A DNA stretch of 64,000 nucleotides. Origin: Hymenobacter lucidus. Its GTDB lineage: Bacteria; Bacteroidota; Bacteroidia; Cytophagales; Hymenobacteraceae. The notes under the pieces were generated by a model. It saw nothing but the letters and a program-made list of their open reading frames with translations, had not been told where the DNA came from and made no database searches. The position numbers and the translations under genes are program-made. Each line of letters begins with the position of its first letter. The stretch's first letter is position 1. Shown in pieces: positions 63,683-64,000 of the stretch. The stretch spans positions 62,001 through 126,000 of the forward strand of contig NZ_JAJADR010000001.1 of the NCBI RefSeq assembly GCF_020447265.1, read 5' to 3'.

Positions 63683-64000
63683 TATGAACTCTGAGCTTGC
63701 CGTTACCTTGTACTTTGAAAACGCGGCTGGTAGGCTGCTGGAAGACCCGGCGGGCTTTTTGCGGGCCCATTGGAGCACCCAGCCCCGGCAGCCGCAAGAT
63801 ACCCGCGCCCTGTTTACCCATATGCTGGCTGCCCTGCAGCGCCACGGCTGGAGCCGGATTCTGATCAACCAGGTCGGGATGCCGCCTTTTTCGCGGGATG
63901 AGCAGCAGTGGGTGGCCCAGCAATGGCTGCCGCGGGCCGTGCTGAAGGGCGGTTACCGGTACGGGGCCGTTGTGGTTTCGCCCGACGTGATGGTGCGCTT
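63683..64000 (+). CDS. Uncharacterised protein, truncated by window end
   Basis: An ATG at 63683 opens a frame that stays open to the window end (about 105 residues). It begins MNSELAVTLYFENAAGRLLE and continues FLRAHWSTQPRQPQDTRALF and HGWSRILINQVGMPPF. It has a soluble alpha/beta look resembling STAS-like regulatory domains, but I do not recognise the family with confidence. Confidence 0.6.

Noticed and set aside
63507..63923. N-terminal extension of the second GNAT gene
   Set aside because: It crosses the divergent promoter region and overlaps the plus-strand gene at the window end; the GNAT fold begins at 63506.
1..64000. tRNA, rRNA, insertion sequence or prophage
   Set aside because: No rRNA stretch, cloverleaf with a CCA-proximal T-loop consensus, transposase or phage structural gene was recognised while reading the window; a dedicated tRNA scan was not possible.

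Overview
This 64 kb window looks like a chromosomal segment of a high-GC member of the Bacteroidota, most likely the Cytophagales family Hymenobacteraceae. That placement is an inference from protein character: paired DUF4382 lipoproteins, a delta-60-repeat protein with a type IX secretion sorting domain, LVIVD-repeat and outer-membrane barrel proteins, a fused DAHP synthase-chorismate mutase, and promoters of the TTG/TAnnTTTG type. There are no rRNA or tRNA genes, no CRISPR array, and no complete insertion sequence or prophage. It reads as a core chromosome rich in intergenic repeats.

Layout. 0-9 kb: DUF4382 proteins, thioredoxin-like, DinB and lipoprotein genes, an LVIVD beta-propeller protein, undecaprenol/diacylglycerol kinase, a GNAT acetyltransferase, fumC and an outer-membrane barrel. 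9-18 kb: a dodecin-like protein, then a locus with an ECF sigma factor, an anti-sigma factor fused to a TonB C-terminal domain, two paralogous von Willebrand A proteins and a carboxypeptidase-regulatory-domain protein. 18-22.5 kb: an aromatic amino-acid operon (pheA, aminotransferase, tyrA, DAHP synthase/chorismate mutase) preceded by two successive aromatic-codon leader peptides, each followed by an intrinsic terminator. 23-33.6 kb: acyltransferase, barrel protein, metallophosphoesterase, a cNMP-domain histidine kinase with a receiver/FAD-oxidoreductase fusion, the delta-60 protein and radA. 33.8-46 kb: a thioredoxin-fold protein without cysteines, a radical SAM protein, an erythromycin-esterase-like protein, IMPase, lnt, rsmI, pterin dehydratase, NADAR and two disordered proteins. 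45-57.7 kb: a second sigma/anti-sigma pair, glyA, tatC, rpiB, a membrane protein, rbfA, a methyltransferase, a LolC/E-type permease and a SNF2 helicase. 57.7-64 kb: a decayed gene, two small basic secreted paralogues, NTF2-like, MFS, two acetyltransferases and a truncated gene at the edge.

The strongest candidate for an undescribed system is the tandem attenuator at 17.88-18.26 kb. Leader 1 is MTQHTARFFFSYYFYYANA. It is followed by a perfect 12-bp terminator whose left arm can instead pair with bases at the leader stop codon. Leader 2 contains FFYCGHCYCFF and is followed by a second terminator directly before pheA. A second candidate is the sigma / anti-sigma-TonB / VWA locus, where one VWA protein carries a SusC-like N-terminus with an EVVVTA motif. 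The third theme is intergenic repeats: two unrelated tandem arrays that both have a 21-bp period, a family of octamer-arm palindromes that run up to TTG start codons, and nested palindromes with a terminator at the centre.

All functions come from reading motifs in the sequence. No database search was run.
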